Part shown: positions 1 to 6,714 of the stretch, piece by piece
Position numbering within the stretch: the first letter of the stretch is position 1
Layout of the letters: each line of letters starts with the position of its first letter
NCBI GenBank assembly: GCA_937952925.1
Contig: CALFYA010000244.1
Span: forward strand, 1-11,598
Length of the DNA stretch: 11,598 nt
DNA from: an uncultured Moraxellaceae bacterium
GTDB taxonomy: Bacteria; Pseudomonadota; Gammaproteobacteria; Pseudomonadales; Moraxellaceae
Direction: 5' to 3'
Position numbers and translations under genes: made by a program
The notes under the pieces: model-generated
Seen by the model: only the letters and a program-made list of their open reading frames with translations
Told to the model about the DNA's origin: nothing
Database searches by the model: none

Positions 1-1103
1 TGCTGCTCATCGCCACTTAGCCCATCAAATAGAGCCAACTCAGCGGTCAATTCACGCAAACGGCGTTGTAGTCCTGCCACCATCTGTTGATCTGTAGCTT
101 GTTGGTCTGCGGCATGGGCAATCTGCTGCGCGAGTTGCTGCTGATCAATTTGGGCTTGTTGGATTTGGCGTTGTAAGGCTTGGTTGCTTGCATCGGTGCT
201 GGCAAACTGCTGTTCGGCGGCTTGCCAGAGGTGCTGCTGTTGTTCGGCCTGTGCCAATGCTTGCTCAAGCTGCTGATGGATCGCATCCCATGCTTGATCG
301 GTGGCTTGCCGCTCGCTACGCAGCCCACGCAGCGCCTCGCCTTGCTGAGTCAACAGCGCAGTGTGTTGATCCTGACGGCGCTGTAGCCGTGCATGATCAT
401 CCGACCAAATCGCCACCTGTAGTTCATGTTGTTCTTGTTGTAAGGCTTTATAGCGTTCGGCGGCTTGGCTTTGCCGTTTGAGGCTGCGCATTTGTGCCGA
501 CAGCTCTTCGGCCACATCATGCAACCGCGACAGATTCAGCCGTGTATGCTCCAGATGATCTTGAGTTTCACGGCGACGCGCTTGATAACGCGATACTCCT
601 GCGGCTTCTTCCAAGAACACCCGTAACTCGTCGGGCTTGGCTTCGACCAAACGGTTGATCATGCCCTGCCCGATCACGGCATACGAGCGTGAACCGAGGC
701 CAGTCCCCAAAAAAATATCGGTAATATCGCGGCGACGACAACGCGTGCCATTGAGAAAATAATCCGAGCGCCCATCACGGGTGACTTGGCGGCGAATTGA
801 CAGCTCCGTATAGCTGCTGTATGCACCGCCCAACTTGCCAAAAGTATTTTCAAACACCAGCTCGACGCTGGCTTGCCCCACCGGTTTACGCGCCGATGAT
901 CCAGCAAAAATCACATCGCTCATCGCCTCGCCACGCAACTGACGTGCCGACGACTCGCCCATCACCCAGCGAATCGCATCAATCACATTGGATTTGCCAC
1001 AGCCATTGGGGCCGACAATCGCCGTCATGGCATCGGGGAAACGCAGCGTGACTGGGTCTACAAACGATTTAAACCCAGCCAGCTTGAGGCTCTGTAAACG
1101 CAT
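1..1103 (-). CDS. smc: Chromosome segregation ATPase SMC, N-terminal part (runs off the left edge)
   Basis: Structural-maintenance-of-chromosomes ATPase. It forms the ring-shaped condensin that compacts and separates replicated chromosomes, normally with ScpA and ScpB. About 367 residues are visible of a family length near 1150-1200. The start gives MRLQSLKLAGFKSF, the usual SMC opening. The Walker A motif GPNGCGKSN is at residues 31-39, followed by NVIDAIRWVMGE. Further on, IGQGMINRLVEAKP and FLEEAAGVSRY match the conserved Q-rich head region. From about residue 170 the chain becomes a Gln/Ala/Leu-rich coiled coil. The hinge, second coiled coil, signature motif and Walker B lie outside the window. 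The gene begins 19 bases after the GntR regulator gene in the same direction, so they are probably co-transcribed. I see no convincing Shine-Dalgarno before the ATG. Presence of SMC rather than MukB fits Pseudomonadales. Identification is secure. Confidence 0.97.
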   Translation of the reverse strand, partial: MRLQSLKLAGFKSFVDPVTLRFPDAMTAIVGPNGCGKSNVIDAIRWVMGESSARQLRGEAMSDVIFAGSSARKPVGQASVELVFENTFGKLGGAYSSYTELSIRRQVTRDGRSDYFLNGTRCRRRDITDIFLGTGLGSRSYAVIGQGMINRLVEAKPDELRVFLEEAAGVSRYQARRRETQDHLEHTRLNLSRLHDVAEELSAQMRSLKRQSQAAERYKALQQEQHELQVAIWSDDHARLQRRQDQHTALLTQQGEALRGLRSERQATDQAWDAIHQQLEQALAQAEQQQHLWQAAEQQFASTDASNQALQRQIQQAQIDQQQLAQQIAHAADQQATDQQMVAGLQRRLRELTAELALFDGLSGDEQ

Positions 1104-1122
1104 AGAGAGGGTAACACTGTCC

Positions 1123-1818
1123 TTAGCGGCGTGAACGTTGCGCCCATGCCAATTCGATTTGCTTCATCCGCGCCAATGAATCGAGCACCAAATTGCGCAG
1201 ATGACGACAAAAATCTTCCATAAATGCAGCGGCTTGATCACCCTTACGGATCAACACCGCATCGACCACATGTCGAAACAACTCATAGGCTTCTTGCAAC
1301 TCACGCCGTGAGGTATTGAGCGTGAGGAAATAGCTACGACGCAGGGCGGGCAGCAAATTTTCAAACATATCGGCCAAATAAGCATTGCCAATCATCTTGT
1401 GGGTTTGCTGCAAAAACACAAACACCTGATCATAAAACTGCTCAATGTCGCCCGCACGAACTTGATCCGCCAAACGCACCATCAGTTGGTTCATCAGTTC
1501 GCCATCGGTTTGTCGCCAGCATTCGCTGGTACGCTGCACCATATTGCCCAAGATCAGCATGCTGACATCAAACAGTGACTTGATTTGCTGCACCGACATT
1601 TCAGCCACAATCGCACCGCGACGTGGAAAAATCTCGATCAGGTAACTCCGCTCCAAAATCAGCAGTGCTTCGCGGACTGAGCCACGACTGACATCAAGGT
1701 CACGCGCAATGCGCAGCTCTTGGATGCGTTCGCCCTCTACCAACTCGCCCGTGATGATTTGCTCGGCGATATGACGAGCAATCTGTTCGGACAGACTCTC
1801 TGCGGCCTGAAATCCCAT
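1123..1818 (-). CDS. GntR-family transcriptional regulator, FadR/FCD subfamily
   Basis: Predicted DNA-binding repressor or activator of 231 residues, a normal length for the FadR subfamily. Residues about 8-75 form the GntR winged helix: IARHIAEQIITGELVEGERI, then LARDLDVSRGSVREAL-like helix-turn-helix residues (seen as IARDLDVSRGSVREALLILE) and the wing ending FPRRGAIV. Residues about 80-225 are an all-helical FCD effector domain, with histidines in QQTHKMIG and ELFRHVVDAV that could bind metal or ligand. The frame stays open upstream to 2091, but homology begins at MGFQAAES, so the ATG at 1818 is chosen; a weak AGGTG lies upstream. The gene sits just upstream of smc and downstream of a gap rich in inverted repeats, which suggests autoregulation (inference). 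The effector is unknown. The same pairing with smc is remembered from Acinetobacter, where the regulator's role is also not clear to me. Confidence 0.9.
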   Translation of the reverse strand: MGFQAAESLSEQIARHIAEQIITGELVEGERIQELRIARDLDVSRGSVREALLILERSYLIEIFPRRGAIVAEMSVQQIKSLFDVSMLILGNMVQRTSECWRQTDGELMNQLMVRLADQVRAGDIEQFYDQVFVFLQQTHKMIGNAYLADMFENLLPALRRSYFLTLNTSRRELQEAYELFRHVVDAVLIRKGDQAAAFMEDFCRHLRNLVLDSLARMKQIELAWAQRSRR

Positions 1819-1848
1819 GCGACACCTGTAAGTGGGTGGTGGTGATAC

Positions 1849-1900
1849 GCTGATGTCTGTGCAATTTGGTTGCCAAGTTGAATCGACCACAGACATCAGC
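1849..1900. repeat. Perfect 13-bp inverted repeat upstream of gntR, with a nested dyad
   Basis: The arm GCTGATGTCTGTG (1849-1861) is matched without error by CACAGACATCAGC (1888-1900), separated by 26 bases. Inside the spacer is a second, imperfect dyad, CAATTTGG-TTG-CCAAGTTG (1862-1880, seven of eight pairs). The block lies 31-82 bases upstream of the gntR start, inside the probable leader or promoter. No T-run follows on either strand, so it is not a typical terminator. An operator for the neighbouring regulator or a leader RNA hairpin are the two likeliest roles (inference). Confidence 0.6.
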
Positions 1901-1914
1901 CAAAACTCATCTCT

Positions 1915-1961
1915 GTGTATAACAAACCGCTTGCCAGAGCTTATGTATAATTGTCCAACAA
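1915..1961. promoter_or_regulatory. Two candidate GntR/FadR-type operator sites upstream of gntR
   Basis: TTGT-CCA-ACAA at 1951-1961 is a perfect dyad that fits the general FadR-subfamily operator pattern TNGTNNNACNA. GTGT-ATA-ACAA at 1915-1925 fits with one mismatch. Their centres are 36 bases apart, and both lie between gntR and the permease gene. A TATAAT on the plus strand (1946-1951) abuts the first site, and TATACA on the minus strand is next to it, but neither has a good -35 box at the right distance. Binding by the adjacent regulator is inferred only from motif shape and position. Confidence 0.4.
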
Positions 1962-1977
1962 ATCGACAGGAAAAGGG

Positions 1978-1990
1978 AGACAGCCTGTCT
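1978..1990. repeat. Short perfect palindrome in the gntR upstream gap
   Basis: AGACAG-C-CTGTCT is a perfect 6-1-6 dyad, located 37 bases beyond the stop codon of the permease gene. It shares the AGACA/TGTCT core with the arms of the 13-bp inverted repeat at 1849-1900. It could be a protein site or a weak hairpin ending permease transcripts, although no T-run follows it directly. Its function is unproven. Confidence 0.35.
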
Positions 1991-2026
1991 GATTGTATGG
2001 CAAAAGCCCAAGAAAACTTAAACGAG

Positions 2027-2836
2027 TTAAAAAAATCCGCTGCTGCCACGATAAACAAAGGCAACGCCAACGCTAAATAATAGCGCCGCAAATAATTTGC
2101 GCAAGATTTGAGCAGGCAAATGATGCGCTAATTTTGCGCCCCACTGCGCCGTGATCAAACTCGCTGCACTAATCCCCAAAAACGCATACACATTGACATA
2201 ACCCCATGAGCCTGCCGGTAAATTGCCGCCGGTATCATGCCCAAACCACATAAAGCCCAACGCACCTGCAACTGCAATCGGTAATCCACAGGCCGAAGAG
2301 GTTGCGACTGCTTGCTGCATCACCACGCCGTAACGGGTCAAATACGGCACGGTCAAACTACCGCCACCAATCCCAAACACCGCCGAGGCCATGCCAATCA
2401 CCCCACCGGCTGCCCGCTGCGCGCTCACTGAGGGTAAATGCTCCGTTTGCTCCACCTGTTTACGTCCTGCAAACATCGTCCATGCCACCCACAGCGCAAA
2501 CGAACCAATCACCAGTTGCAACACCGGCGCAGACAATTGATCTGCAATAAAGGCTCCCACCACCGCACCCACCATCAAACCCGGTGCCAACTGCCGAAAA
2601 ATTGCCCAGCGCACCGCGCCACGCCGATGATGCGCATTGACCGAACTGATCGATGTGATCATGATGGTGGCCAGCGATGTCCCTACCGCCAAATGGGTCA
2701 AATGGGTTGGATCGTAACCTTGCGCGGTAAATGCCCACAGCAACACCGGCACAATGATCAAGCCACCCCCAACCCCAAACAGCCCTGCAATAAACCCTGC
2801 AAACGCTCCGAGTAGCAGATATAACCCGATTGCCAT
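2027..2836 (-). CDS. TauE/SafE-family inner-membrane permease (putative sulfite/sulfonate exporter)
   Basis: Integral membrane protein of 269 residues with about eight hydrophobic helices, the normal size for TauE/SafE. The family motif appears twice, as expected for its two-repeat fold: AGFIAGLFGVGGGLIIVPVL near the N-terminus and ASAVFGIGGGSLTVPYL in the second half. Family members export sulfite, sulfoacetate or other small organosulfur anions, but many are uncharacterised and nothing nearby indicates the substrate. The ATG at 2836 (MAIGLYLLLG) best fits family length. An in-frame ATG at 2848 (MFRV) has a GAAG five bases upstream and is a real alternative; it would overlap birA by 14 bases. 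The gene is divergent from birA with no intergenic space, so its promoter must lie inside birA coding sequence. It is read toward gntR across a 208-base gap. Confidence 0.88.
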   Translation of the reverse strand: MAIGLYLLLGAFAGFIAGLFGVGGGLIIVPVLLWAFTAQGYDPTHLTHLAVGTSLATIMITSISSVNAHHRRGAVRWAIFRQLAPGLMVGAVVGAFIADQLSAPVLQLVIGSFALWVAWTMFAGRKQVEQTEHLPSVSAQRAAGGVIGMASAVFGIGGGSLTVPYLTRYGVVMQQAVATSSACGLPIAVAGALGFMWFGHDTGGNLPAGSWGYVNVYAFLGISAASLITAQWGAKLAHHLPAQILRKLFAALLFSVGVAFVYRGSSGFF

Positions 2837-3653
2837 GACCCTAAACATCTCATCTTCAGCACAGCCCGACAGTATAGATCAGGTCAACACCGACCAAAGC
2901 GCACGATTTGTGCAATGCTTAGTCGCGACCTTGGACACGTCTGCTGTGCAGGCCTGCTGGCTGGATCGTACCGACTCGACCCGTTTTGCCTTGCAACGCG
3001 TTGCACCTTCGTCATCCGCGATTCGAGTGGTGGTGGCCGAACAACAACAGCAAGGTAGTGGTCAAGCCGGTCGAACTTGGCAAAGCCCTCGTGGCAATTT
3101 GTATTTTTCTTATGCACAAGCCCTCAATACGCCACTGCAAGGTCGCCTAGCGTTAGAAGTTGCGATTGCGTTATTGGCACAGCCCGACTTTGCACATGTC
3201 CCTAGCCTTGCGGTCAAATGGCCAAACGACTTGCATCATCTCTCGCACGGTCAGTCGGCCAAATGGGGCGGCATTTTGATCGAAGCCCTGCCCGACCAAC
3301 AGGTGATGATTGGCGTGGGCATCAACTGCATGCCAATGCAAGATCAAGTGGCGGATCAAAGCGTGAGCGATCTTGCAACCATATTGGGTCAGTCGCCTGA
3401 TCTGATGCGCTTGGCCTGCCAAGTCGCTACGGCTTGTCAGCAAGCGATTGTGCAGTTTGAGCAAAGCAGCCCGCAGCTTGCGGCACGTTTTTGTCAGGTC
3501 GATGGCTTGGCTAATCACTTGATCAAAGTCACTCAGCCCCAACAAGAATTGATTGGCCGTGCTGATGGGATTGAAGCCGATGGCGCACTGCGTCTGATCA
3601 ATAGCGACGGCTTACATCGGATCTACAGTGGGCAGGTCAGACGCTATGACTAA
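2835..3653 (+). CDS. birA: Biotin--[acetyl-CoA-carboxylase] ligase without a DNA-binding domain
   Basis: Activates biotin with ATP and attaches it to the carrier lysine of acetyl-CoA carboxylase (AccB), a cytoplasmic step needed for fatty-acid synthesis. From the ATG at 2835 it has 272 residues. Seen motifs are DSTR (47-50) in the biotin pocket, the adenylate loop GSGQAGRTWQSPRGNLYFS (74-92), KWPND (128-132) containing the catalytic lysine, GGILIE (145-150) and GVGIN (160-164). A C-terminal SH3-like domain follows (about 235-272: GRADGIEADG, YSGQV). No N-terminal helix-turn-helix is present, so this is a monofunctional ligase unlike E. coli BirA and cannot itself repress biotin genes. The first 25 residues are poorly conserved-looking and the ATG lacks a clear ribosome site. 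A GTG at 2910 is another possible start. The 3' end overlaps coaX by 8 bases, implying translational coupling. Confidence 0.95.
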   Translation: MTLNISSSAQPDSIDQVNTDQSARFVQCLVATLDTSAVQACWLDRTDSTRFALQRVAPSSSAIRVVVAEQQQQGSGQAGRTWQSPRGNLYFSYAQALNTPLQGRLALEVAIALLAQPDFAHVPSLAVKWPNDLHHLSHGQSAKWGGILIEALPDQQVMIGVGINCMPMQDQVADQSVSDLATILGQSPDLMRLACQVATACQQAIVQFEQSSPQLAARFCQVDGLANHLIKVTQPQQELIGRADGIEADGALRLINSDGLHRIYSGQVRRYD

Positions 3654-4392
3654 CAAGTGCTTGTGGCTCGATTTAGGCAATACCCGCCTCAAATATTGGC
3701 TCACCCAAGACGACGTGCTACTAGCGCATGGTGCAGAGCTGCATTTGCAATCGCCTGCCGATTTGCTGCTGGGGTTGGTGGATCGCTTTGCGGGGTTTGA
3801 TGCCAATTTTGTCGGGATTTCTTCGGTTCTCGATAGCAAAGCCAATCAACGCGTCAAGCAGATTTTGGCACGTTTACGGATTCCGGTTGAGTTTGCCCAA
3901 GTACAAGCGGAGTGTCAGGGGTTACAGGCGGGCTACGACGATGTCAGTCGTTTGGGGATTGATCGCTGGTTGCAGGTATTGGCGCTATCGGGTCAGGGTC
4001 AAGACTATTGTATTGTCGGCTGTGGCACGGCACTGACCATTGATTTGCTGGATAATCAAATTCATCGGGGGGGTTATATTCTGCCTAGTTTATACTTGCA
4101 GCGTGAAGCCCTCGCCCAAGGCACCCGCCGTGTACAGGTGCCCGAAAGCGCCTTTGAAAATCTGGATGCTGGACGCTCGACCAGTGAAGCGGTGCATCAT
4201 GGGATTATGCTTGGCTTGATTGGCGCGATTGAAAAGCTGCTACATGCTGCGCCCAACCGAGTGCTGGTCTTGACGGGCGGTGATGCGCCATTATTTGCGC
4301 GTTTTATTGATTCGGCTGATCCTGCGCAGATTGAGCCTGATTTATTGCTCAAAGGGTTACAGCGTTATTTTGAGCAAGTCACTGGTACTTAA
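3646..4392 (+). CDS. coaX: Type III pantothenate kinase
   Basis: Phosphorylates pantothenate with ATP, the first step of coenzyme A synthesis. The 248-residue length is normal for CoaX. It has the ASKHA-fold motifs expected: LDLGNTRLKYW (8-18) for phosphate binding with the catalytic Asp in position 9, LGIDRW (103-108), VGCGTALTIDLL (124-135) with H140 and GG following, and AGRSTSEAV (175-183). Type III enzymes use a monovalent cation and are not inhibited by CoA (family knowledge). The ATG at 3646 lies within the last codons of birA and is preceded by GGGCAGG as a ribosome site. A GTG at 3628 is an alternative but adds residues that do not belong to the family. The birA-coaX arrangement is common in Pseudomonadales and joins two cofactor functions in one transcript. 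Confidence 0.95.
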   Translation: MTNKCLWLDLGNTRLKYWLTQDDVLLAHGAELHLQSPADLLLGLVDRFAGFDANFVGISSVLDSKANQRVKQILARLRIPVEFAQVQAECQGLQAGYDDVSRLGIDRWLQVLALSGQGQDYCIVGCGTALTIDLLDNQIHRGGYILPSLYLQREALAQGTRRVQVPESAFENLDAGRSTSEAVHHGIMLGLIGAIEKLLHAAPNRVLVLTGGDAPLFARFIDSADPAQIEPDLLLKGLQRYFEQVTGT

Positions 4393-4529
4393 CATATTGC
4401 TCCACAATCCATCGCGACACTGGGTGATTGGTATGAATGGCTGCTGTGTAGGATGTTTGGTCATATCGCACATCATTCATTTCGACTACACTCCTTCCCC
4501 AATCGAAAACTGATTTTGTTGTTGGTTAC

Positions 4530-6707
4530 ATGAACAATCCACAAGCAACTCCGACCACGGATACAGGCCGCGCCACCATTGATGTGACGCCACCAAAACC
4601 AGATACCGGACTCATTTGTTTGGTCATGATGGCGCGTCTACATGGCGTCGCGGTTGATCCGGCACAAGTCGCTCATCAACATCGTGCGGGCGACACCATC
4701 AATGAACAAGAAATTGTGTTGGCAGCGCGTGGCATGGGCTTACATGCACGCACGCTCAAGCCACGCCCCGAACGTCTACAACGTTTGCCGCTACCGGGCA
4801 TGATTCAACTCAACGATGGTCGTTTTACCATCTTAGCCAAAATCGAAGAAAAAGATGGCGTCCCTCAAGCCTTGATCCATGATACCGAACTCGGTCGTCC
4901 GCGCATTTTGCCACTACACGAACTGATGGATCAGTGGACAGGTCGCATCATTTTGATGAATTCCAAAGCGTCACTCGCGCAAGAGCTTGGCCGCTTTGAC
5001 TTTACGTGGTTTATTCCGGCGGTGGTCAAATACCGCAAACTGCTGATTGAAGTGTTTATCGTCAGCTTTTTTATTCAACTGCTCGCCCTCGTCACGCCGC
5101 TATTTTTCCAAGTGATTATGGATAAAGTGCTGGTGCATCGGGGGCTGACCACGCTTGATGTGTTAGCCATCGGCTTGGCGGCAGTGATTATTTTTGAAGT
5201 GTCTCTCACGGCATTGCGTAGTTATGTGTTTGCCCACACCACCAGCCGGATTGATGTCGAACTTGGTGGCCGCTTATTTCGCCATTTGTTTAGTTTGCCA
5301 CTAGCCTATTTTGAAGCGCGTCGAGTTGGTGATTCGGTGGCGCGGGTGCGTGAGCTTGAGAGCATCCGCAACTTTTTGACCGGCCAAGCACTGACCTTAG
5401 TGCTCGATTTGATTTTTTCGGTGCTGTTTATTGCAGTGATGTTCTATTACAGCACCACCCTCACATGGATTGTGATTGGCTCACTGCCCTTATATGTGTT
5501 GATTTCGGTGATGATCACGCCCGTGCTGCGTGAGCGTTTGTCGGAAAAATTCAACCGTGGTGCGGAGAATCAAGCGTTTTTGGTTGAAGCGATTTCGGGG
5601 GTCAATACCGTCAAATCGATGGCGGTCGAGCCTCAATTGGTACGCCGTTGGGACAACCAGCTGGCCGCGTATGTATCGGCGAGTTTTAAGACCGTCACCA
5701 TTGGCACGATTGCGCATAGTGGCGTGACCTTGATCAGTAAAGGGGTCACCTTGCTGCTGCTGTGGTATGGCGTGCGTTTGGTACTCGATGGTGAGCTGAC
5801 GGTGGGTCAGTTGATTGCCTTCAACATGCTCGCCGGTCAAGTGGCGCAGCCGGTCATGCGGATTGCGCAACTGTGGACAGACTTCCAGCAAGTCGGTATT
5901 TCGATGCAACGTTTGGGCGATATTCTCAATAGCAAAACCGAGATTGCCACCAATCGTAGCTCGCTGCCACGCTTGCAAGGCGCGATTGCCTTTGAGCGAG
6001 TCGGCTTTCGCTACAAACCCGATGGCAATGAAATTCTGCGTGATGTATCGCTGGCGATCCGACCGGGCGAAATTATTGGGATTGTCGGGCGTAGTGGTTC
6101 GGGCAAAAGCACCCTGACCCGTTTGATTCAGCGCCTGTATGTGCCCGAACGCGGTCGTGTCATGGTCGATGGCATGGATTTGTCTACCGTCGATGCATCA
6201 TCGCTACGGCGTCAAATTGGTGTGGTGCTGCAAGAAAATATGCTGTTTAACCGAACCATTCGCGAAAACATCGCCTTGGGTGACCCTGGCGCACCGCTCG
6301 AAAAAGTCATGCAAGCAGCCAAGATGGCAGGGGCGCATGCGTTTATTTCCGAGTTGCCTGATGCTTACGACACCATGGTCGGTGAGCATGGCTCGACCCT
6401 ATCGGGTGGGCAGCGCCAACGGATTGCGATTGCGCGTGCCTTGATGGGTGATCCACGCATCTTGATTTTGGACGAAGCGACCAGTGCGCTCGACTATGAA
6501 TCCGAAGCGATCATTCAGCAAAACATGAAGATCATTTGCCAAAACCGCACGGTGATTATTATTGCGCACCGCTTGTCGGCAGTCCGCGATGCCCACCGGA
6601 TTGTGGCGATGGACAAAGGTCAAATCGTGGAAGTCGGCACCCATGCCGAGCTGTTGGCCAAACCCAATGGCTTGTATGCCTACTTGCACCGCTTACAACA
6701 AGGATAA
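4530..6707 (+). CDS. Type I secretion ABC exporter, HlyB-like, with inactive C39-like domain
   Basis: Inner-membrane permease/ATPase that drives one-step export of a protein, usually RTX type, through a TolC channel. It has 725 residues, close to HlyB (about 707). Residues about 24-150 are a C39 peptidase-like domain in which the usual catalytic Cys position reads Thr26 (DTG instead of DCG) and the His region reads GRFTIL with Arg98. Leader cleavage is therefore not expected, and the domain probably docks substrate. Residues about 165-450 hold the membrane domain, strikingly HlyB-like (VTPLFFQVIMDKVLVHRG, AHTTSRIDVELG, YFEARRVGDSVARVREL). The ATPase domain carries Walker A GRSGSGKST (520-528), Q568, LSGGQ (624-628), D648-E649 and H680. 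All are intact. No strong ribosome site precedes the ATG, and 137 non-coding bases separate it from coaX. hlyD follows after 7 bases. Confidence 0.95.
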   Translation: MNNPQATPTTDTGRATIDVTPPKPDTGLICLVMMARLHGVAVDPAQVAHQHRAGDTINEQEIVLAARGMGLHARTLKPRPERLQRLPLPGMIQLNDGRFTILAKIEEKDGVPQALIHDTELGRPRILPLHELMDQWTGRIILMNSKASLAQELGRFDFTWFIPAVVKYRKLLIEVFIVSFFIQLLALVTPLFFQVIMDKVLVHRGLTTLDVLAIGLAAVIIFEVSLTALRSYVFAHTTSRIDVELGGRLFRHLFSLPLAYFEARRVGDSVARVRELESIRNFLTGQALTLVLDLIFSVLFIAVMFYYSTTLTWIVIGSLPLYVLISVMITPVLRERLSEKFNRGAENQAFLVEAISGVNTVKSMAVEPQLVRRWDNQLAAYVSASFKTVTIGTIAHSGVTLISKGVTLLLLWYGVRLVLDGELTVGQLIAFNMLAGQVAQPVMRIAQLWTDFQQVGISMQRLGDILNSKTEIATNRSSLPRLQGAIAFERVGFRYKPDGNEILRDVSLAIRPGEIIGIVGRSGSGKSTLTRLIQRLYVPERGRVMVDGMDLSTVDASSLRRQIGVVLQENMLFNRTIRENIALGDPGAPLEKVMQAAKMAGAHAFISELPDAYDTMVGEHGSTLSGGQRQRIAIARALMGDPRILILDEATSALDYESEAIIQQNMKIICQNRTVIIIAHRLSAVRDAHRIVAMDKGQIVEVGTHAELLAKPNGLYAYLHRLQQG

Positions 6708-6714
6708 GTGAACC

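Noticed and set aside
60..480. Recurrent CTG/TTG/CAA-rich short repeats at the left end, repeat-like by eye
   Set aside because: They are glutamine and leucine codons of the SMC coiled coil, not a DNA repeat or CRISPR array.
1997..2080. Plus-strand 27-residue Lys/Asn/Ala-rich reading frame with an upstream TATAAT (1946) and AGGGAGA (1974)
   Set aside because: The ribosome-like site is about 16 bases from the ATG, there is no good -35, and the frame overlaps the permease end in antisense. Not enough to call a gene.
1819..2091. N-terminal extension of the GntR gene (open frame to 2091)
   Set aside because: The extra 91 residues show no family similarity, run through the dyad-rich gap and overlap the permease 3' end; GntR homology begins at the ATG at 1818.
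4280..4513. 77-residue plus-strand frame across the coaX end and the following gap
   Set aside because: Composition is that of an out-of-frame shadow of coaX, with no ribosome site or recognisable domain.
4393..4529. Possible terminator or clear promoter between coaX and the secretion operon
   Set aside because: I find no GC-rich stem with T-run and no convincing -35/-10 pair; a promoter must exist but cannot be placed by eye.
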